Positions 30,212 to 32,973 of a stretch of 32,973 nucleotides of DNA are shown one piece after another. Each line of letters begins with the position of its first letter. Position 1 is the first letter of the stretch. The translations under genes were made by a program, and so were the position numbers. Source of the DNA: a bacterium (GTDB lineage: Bacteria > Bdellovibrionota_C > UBA2361 > RFPC01); assembly GCA_022763385.1 (NCBI GenBank), contig JALEGQ010000143.1:1-32973 (forward strand). The letters run 5' to 3'. The notes beneath the pieces are model-generated. The model was not told the origin of the DNA. It saw nothing but the letters and a program-made list of their open reading frames with translations, and searched no databases.

Positions 30212-32602
30212 ATGGCATCCCCCGCCCGTAGGCAGCAGTCAGGAAAAACTCGATCTCCTAAAGCGAGCAAAGCTCGGTCTCCCAAAGCGAGCAAAGCTCG
30301 ACCTTCTCGAGCGAGCAAAGCTCGACCAGCGAAAGCGAGCAAAGCTCGACCAGCGAAGACATCCAAAGCTCGGTCTTCCCAAACGAGCTCGACTCGGAGC
30401 AAAAAGGCTGCCAAGGAGAAGAAGGGGGTGACGAAGAGGACAGCGAAGAAGGTTGCTCCAAAAAAGAAGGTTTCGACCAAGAAGCGCACGGCGAAGACAA
30501 CCGCAGCGAAGAAGACCGCGGGAAAGAAAACCTCAGCAAAGACGCGGTCGTCGCGAACTCCATCTCGGAAGAAGCTCGCCAAGGAGATGCTGATTCACTC
30601 CTACCACGAGATGTTCCGTTCACGTGCCGTCGACGAGAAGATTATCGTGTTGTACAAGCAAAACAAGTGCCACTTTCAGATCGGTTGTGCTGGCCATGAG
30701 GCAGTCCAGGTCGCGACGGCTCAGGCCTTTCGACCGGGACGGGATTGGTTCTATCCCTACTACCGCGATATGGCGCTGTGCGCCACCCTCGGCATGCCGA
30801 ATGCCGACTTCATGCTGAATGCCCTCAACAAGGATGATGATCCGAACTCTCACGGACGACAGATGCCGATGCACTGGGGCTCTAAAGAACTCCGGATCGT
30901 CAATCAGAGCTCTCCGACCGGAACACAGTTTCTCCAGGCAGTCGGGTGCGCGCTCGCTATCCGCAAGCTCGGTCTCGAGGAAGTCGTGTACGTCTCCGCT
31001 GGCGAAGGGACCTGTTCCCAGGGCGATTTTCATGAGGCGCTCAATTGGGCGGCTCGAGAAAAGCTCCCCGTCGTCTTCCTGATCCAGAATAACAAGTACG
31101 CGATCTCTGTTCCCGTCTCAGAACAGCTCGCCGGAGAAAGTGTCTTCAAGATCGCCCACGGCTACGAAAACCTCGAACTCCATTCGATTGACGGCACCGA
31201 TCTCGAAGAGAGCTTTCACACGGCAGCTGCGGCTCACTCCAGGGCCCTTCGCGGAGACGGCCCCTCTCTGATCGAGGCTCACGTGCCGCGCCTTCAGTCA
31301 CACTCTATCTCCGATAACCACCTCAAGTATCGAACAGACGAGGATCTCGAAGCAGAGCGTGCTCAGGATCCCAACGCCATCCTCCGCCACCGATTGCTCA
31401 AGCAAAAGCTCCTCTCTGAGGATGAGCTGACAGAACTTGAGCAACGAATTCGTCGTGAGATCGATGAGGCCGCAGAATTCGCGGAAACCCAACCGGATCC
31501 CGACCCCGCTCAGGTGGAAAGCCATACCTATTCCGAAGAACCCCGAGATCCGTTCGCTTCTGATCAGACAGAACAAGAGCCTGAACGGCGAAAAACCGGC
31601 TCAGAAGAGGATGAAGTATACCTCGTGGATGCCCTCAACCACGCCCTGGATGAAGAGCTCTCACGAGATGAGAGCGTGTATCTCTTTGGGCAGGATGTGG
31701 CTCACGGGAAGGGAGGTGTGTTCACCGTGACCAGCGGCTTGACCGAGAAGCACGGAAGAGAACGGGTCTTTAACGGACCTCTTGCAGAGAGCTCCATCGT
31801 CGGGGTAGGAGTCGGAATGGCGACCCTGGGGTTGAAGCCGGTTGTTGAGATCCAGTTCGGTGACTACATCTGGACTGCTATGATGCAGATCCGAAACGAG
31901 GTGGCGATGCTCCGCTATCGCTCCAAGGGGGACTTCTCTTGCCCTCTCGTGATCCGCGTCCCCGTTGGTGGTTATATTCATGGAGCGGCGTACCACTCGC
32001 AGAACATCGAAGCCACCTTTGCTCATTTTCCTGGACTTCGAATCGTTCACCCCTCGAATGCAACCGACGCGAAGGGCCTCTTGAAGTCTGCCATCCGGAG
32101 TGATGATCCAGTGCTCTTCCTCGAACACAAGGGACTCTATCGACAGGTCTATGCGAAGGGAGCCGAAGGTGGAGCTGATGCCCTCACCCCTATCGGAAAG
32201 GCCGCGATAGCCCGTGAGGGGAGCGACCTCACGATCGTGACCTACGGGGCGCTCGTGCAGAAGGCGCTCCTCACGGCGGAACACCTTGAGAAAGAAGATG
32301 GGGTCTCTGTGGAGGTGATCGATCTCCGCACCATTGCCCCCCTCGATACCGAGACGATTTTTGCGAGTGTACGAAAAACGAACCGTGTGCTCATCGCCCA
32401 CGAAGATGTGGTGTTTATGGGATTTGGAGCTGAAGTTACCTCGCAGATAGCAACACACTGTTTCGAGCACCTCGACGCTCCCCCCCACCGCGTTGGGATG
32501 AAATCAGTTGCAGCGGTTCCGCATGCTCCGTCATCAGAGAGTGTGGTACTTCCACAAACCGACGACTTGGTGGTAGCCTCAAGGCGTGTACTGCAATTTT
32601 AA
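30212..32602 (+). CDS. Fused alpha-beta 2-oxoacid dehydrogenase E1 with histone H1-like N-terminal tail
   Basis: 796 residues from ATG 30212 (GAGGAG 8 nt upstream). Residues 1-125 are Lys/Ala/Ser/Arg-rich, first as six 8-residue repeats of the type R-[SP]-x-[KR]-A-S-K-A, then KK/AK/TAKK runs like histone H1 or AlgP. The E1 alpha part (about 127-450) has the entry segment FRSRAVDEKIIVLYKQ, GCAGHEAVQVA and the thiamin-diphosphate/Mg motif SAGEGTCSQGDFHEALNWA ending in IQNNKYAIS (Glu where Asp is common). The E1 beta part (about 467-796) has VYLFGQDVAHGKGGVFTVTSGL, FNGPLAESSIVGVGVGMA, VEIQFGDYIW, RVPVGGYIHGAAYHSQ and VEVIDLRTIAPLD. It decarboxylates a 2-oxoacid and acylates E2 lipoyl groups. Pyruvate, branched-chain or other substrate cannot be told. 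The tail is most unusual for this enzyme. Confidence 0.93.
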   Translation: MASPARRQQSGKTRSPKASKARSPKASKARPSRASKARPAKASKARPAKTSKARSSQTSSTRSKKAAKEKKGVTKRTAKKVAPKKKVSTKKRTAKTTAAKKTAGKKTSAKTRSSRTPSRKKLAKEMLIHSYHEMFRSRAVDEKIIVLYKQNKCHFQIGCAGHEAVQVATAQAFRPGRDWFYPYYRDMALCATLGMPNADFMLNALNKDDDPNSHGRQMPMHWGSKELRIVNQSSPTGTQFLQAVGCALAIRKLGLEEVVYVSAGEGTCSQGDFHEALNWAAREKLPVVFLIQNNKYAISVPVSEQLAGESVFKIAHGYENLELHSIDGTDLEESFHTAAAAHSRALRGDGPSLIEAHVPRLQSHSISDNHLKYRTDEDLEAERAQDPNAILRHRLLKQKLLSEDELTELEQRIRREIDEAAEFAETQPDPDPAQVESHTYSEEPRDPFASDQTEQEPERRKTGSEEDEVYLVDALNHALDEELSRDESVYLFGQDVAHGKGGVFTVTSGLTEKHGRERVFNGPLAESSIVGVGVGMATLGLKPVVEIQFGDYIWTAMMQIRNEVAMLRYRSKGDFSCPLVIRVPVGGYIHGAAYHSQNIEATFAHFPGLRIVHPSNATDAKGLLKSAIRSDDPVLFLEHKGLYRQVYAKGAEGGADALTPIGKAAIAREGSDLTIVTYGALVQKALLTAEHLEKEDGVSVEVIDLRTIAPLDTETIFASVRKTNRVLIAHEDVVFMGFGAEVTSQIATHCFEHLDAPPHRVGMKSVAAVPHAPSSESVVLPQTDDLVVASRRVLQF
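30251..30394 (+). repeat. Six tandem 24-bp repeats encoding the E1 tail
   Basis: Units at 30251, 30275, 30299, 30323, 30347 and 30371, each 24 bp and in frame (8 codons, R-S/P-x-K/R-A-S-K-A). Units 1-4 share AGCGAGCAAAGCT exactly, and units 5 and 6 are diverged. With the following CG, each of units 1-4 gives CGAGC-AAA-GCTCG, a small palindrome. High identity at the DNA level implies recent expansion by slippage or recombination. Confidence 0.85.
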
Positions 32603-32647
32603 ACGGTCTCTACAGATAAAGAACGGAATCGGGAGGAGGAGATTCTC

Positions 32648-32973
32648 ATGACGGTTGATATGGTGATGCCTCAGATGGGCGAGTCCATTGCGGAAGCTAC
32701 GATCTCGCGGTGGTTAAAGAGCCCCGGAGATACGGTAGAGAAAGACGAGCTGATCCTCGAGATATCAACCGATAAAGTTGACTCAGAGATCCCAGCTCCA
32801 GCATCAGGCGTCCTGAAAGAAGTTCTCTTCCAAGAAGGAGACGTCGTACCGGTAAAGGAGAAGATCGCTGTCATCGATACCGAGGGAGGTGCCGCTGCAA
32901 AGGGTGCCGCTTCGACTCCTGCACCCCAAGAGAAGAGCACCGAACCAGAGACAGCCAAAGGAGATACGAGGGA
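32648..32973 (+). CDS. 2-oxoacid dehydrogenase E2 (dihydrolipoyl acyltransferase), N-terminal part
   Basis: Runs off the right edge; 108 complete codons are visible. ATG 32648 has GGAGGAGGAG about 6 nt upstream. The first 80 residues form a lipoyl domain: VMPQMGESIAEATISRWLK, GDTVEKDELILEISTDKVD with the lipoylated Lys43, and IPAPASGVLKEVLFQEGD. An Ala/Pro/Lys/Glu-rich swinging linker starts at about residue 85. Peripheral-subunit-binding and catalytic domains should follow outside the window. The MGESIAE and DKVD forms are common in succinyl- and branched-chain-type E2 proteins, so the complex type stays open. It lies 45 bp after E1 in the same operon. Confidence 0.95.
   Translation, partial: MTVDMVMPQMGESIAEATISRWLKSPGDTVEKDELILEISTDKVDSEIPAPASGVLKEVLFQEGDVVPVKEKIAVIDTEGGAAAKGAASTPAPQEKSTEPETAKGDTR

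Noticed and set aside
30251..30394. CRISPR or non-coding repeat array
   Set aside because: The 24-bp units keep the reading frame and encode a consistent 8-residue pattern at the start of E1.
31661..32488. Long minus-strand frame opposite E1
   Set aside because: Mirror of the strong codon bias of the E1 beta region; no family pattern and no ribosome site.
1..32973. A complete defence, phage or secretion system
   Set aside because: No integrase, capsid, toxin-antitoxin, restriction, Cas or secretion ATPase genes were seen; most genes are housekeeping or regulatory.

Overview
The window is a gene-dense bacterial chromosome segment of moderately high GC with no phage, plasmid, rRNA or CRISPR content. 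The genes point to a Gram-negative organism with a regulation-rich genome: NuoA, an ECF sigma/anti-sigma operon, a six-helix hybrid histidine kinase, a membrane Ser/Thr kinase, several exported proteins, a LapA-like membrane hairpin, and a fused alpha-beta 2-oxoacid dehydrogenase E1. A deltaproteobacterium-like or neighbouring lineage fits best, but nothing seen here fixes the phylum.

Layout: 1-389 is the 3' end of pyrF. 405-3329 (minus) holds two unrecognised genes, one with a degenerate pentapeptide-repeat region. 3459-5603 (plus) is an RNase II/R-family exoribonuclease, tail to tail with a 55-residue acidic ORF. 5610-12402 is a minus-strand run: orphan PhoB-type response regulator, small zinc-finger anti-sigma-like protein, DNA polymerase I, ECF sigma factor, membrane anti-sigma-like protein and exported protein. 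12744-21956 (plus) starts with rplU-rpmA-obgE, followed by rsfS behind a well-formed sigma70-type promoter. A TPR membrane protein then overlaps gpmI, followed by a hybrid histidine kinase whose stop codon lies in a tandem 64-bp REP-like repeat, comF and mazG. 22028-22876 (minus) holds a small hypothetical, a lone nuoA and tRNA-Arg(UCU). 22877-23353 is structured non-coding DNA. 23354-27918 (plus) is a tightly packed Ser/Thr kinase, two exported proteins and an RluA-like pseudouridine synthase. 28006-32973 (plus) is a 2-oxoacid dehydrogenase cluster: lpdA, lipB, fused E1 and the start of E2.

How they work together: the last cluster joins the E1, E2 and E3 parts of one lipoate-dependent complex to the octanoyltransferase that starts lipoyl attachment. 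rplU, rpmA, obgE and rsfS form a ribosome assembly and silencing block. The sigma, anti-sigma and exported-protein genes look like an envelope-responsive module. The kinase and two exported proteins look like a second surface-associated module.

Most notable are a histone H1/AlgP-like Lys/Ala/Ser/Arg tail of about 120 residues built from 24-bp repeats at the N-terminus of E1, the REP-like tandem repeat abutting a kinase whose receiver has lost its conserved Lys, a possible three-way RNA junction between rplU and rpmA, a hairpin that would mask the ribosome site of the ECF sigma gene, a LapA-LapB-like fusion, and the unrecognised gene pair at 405-3329. I did not find one clearly new multi-gene system.
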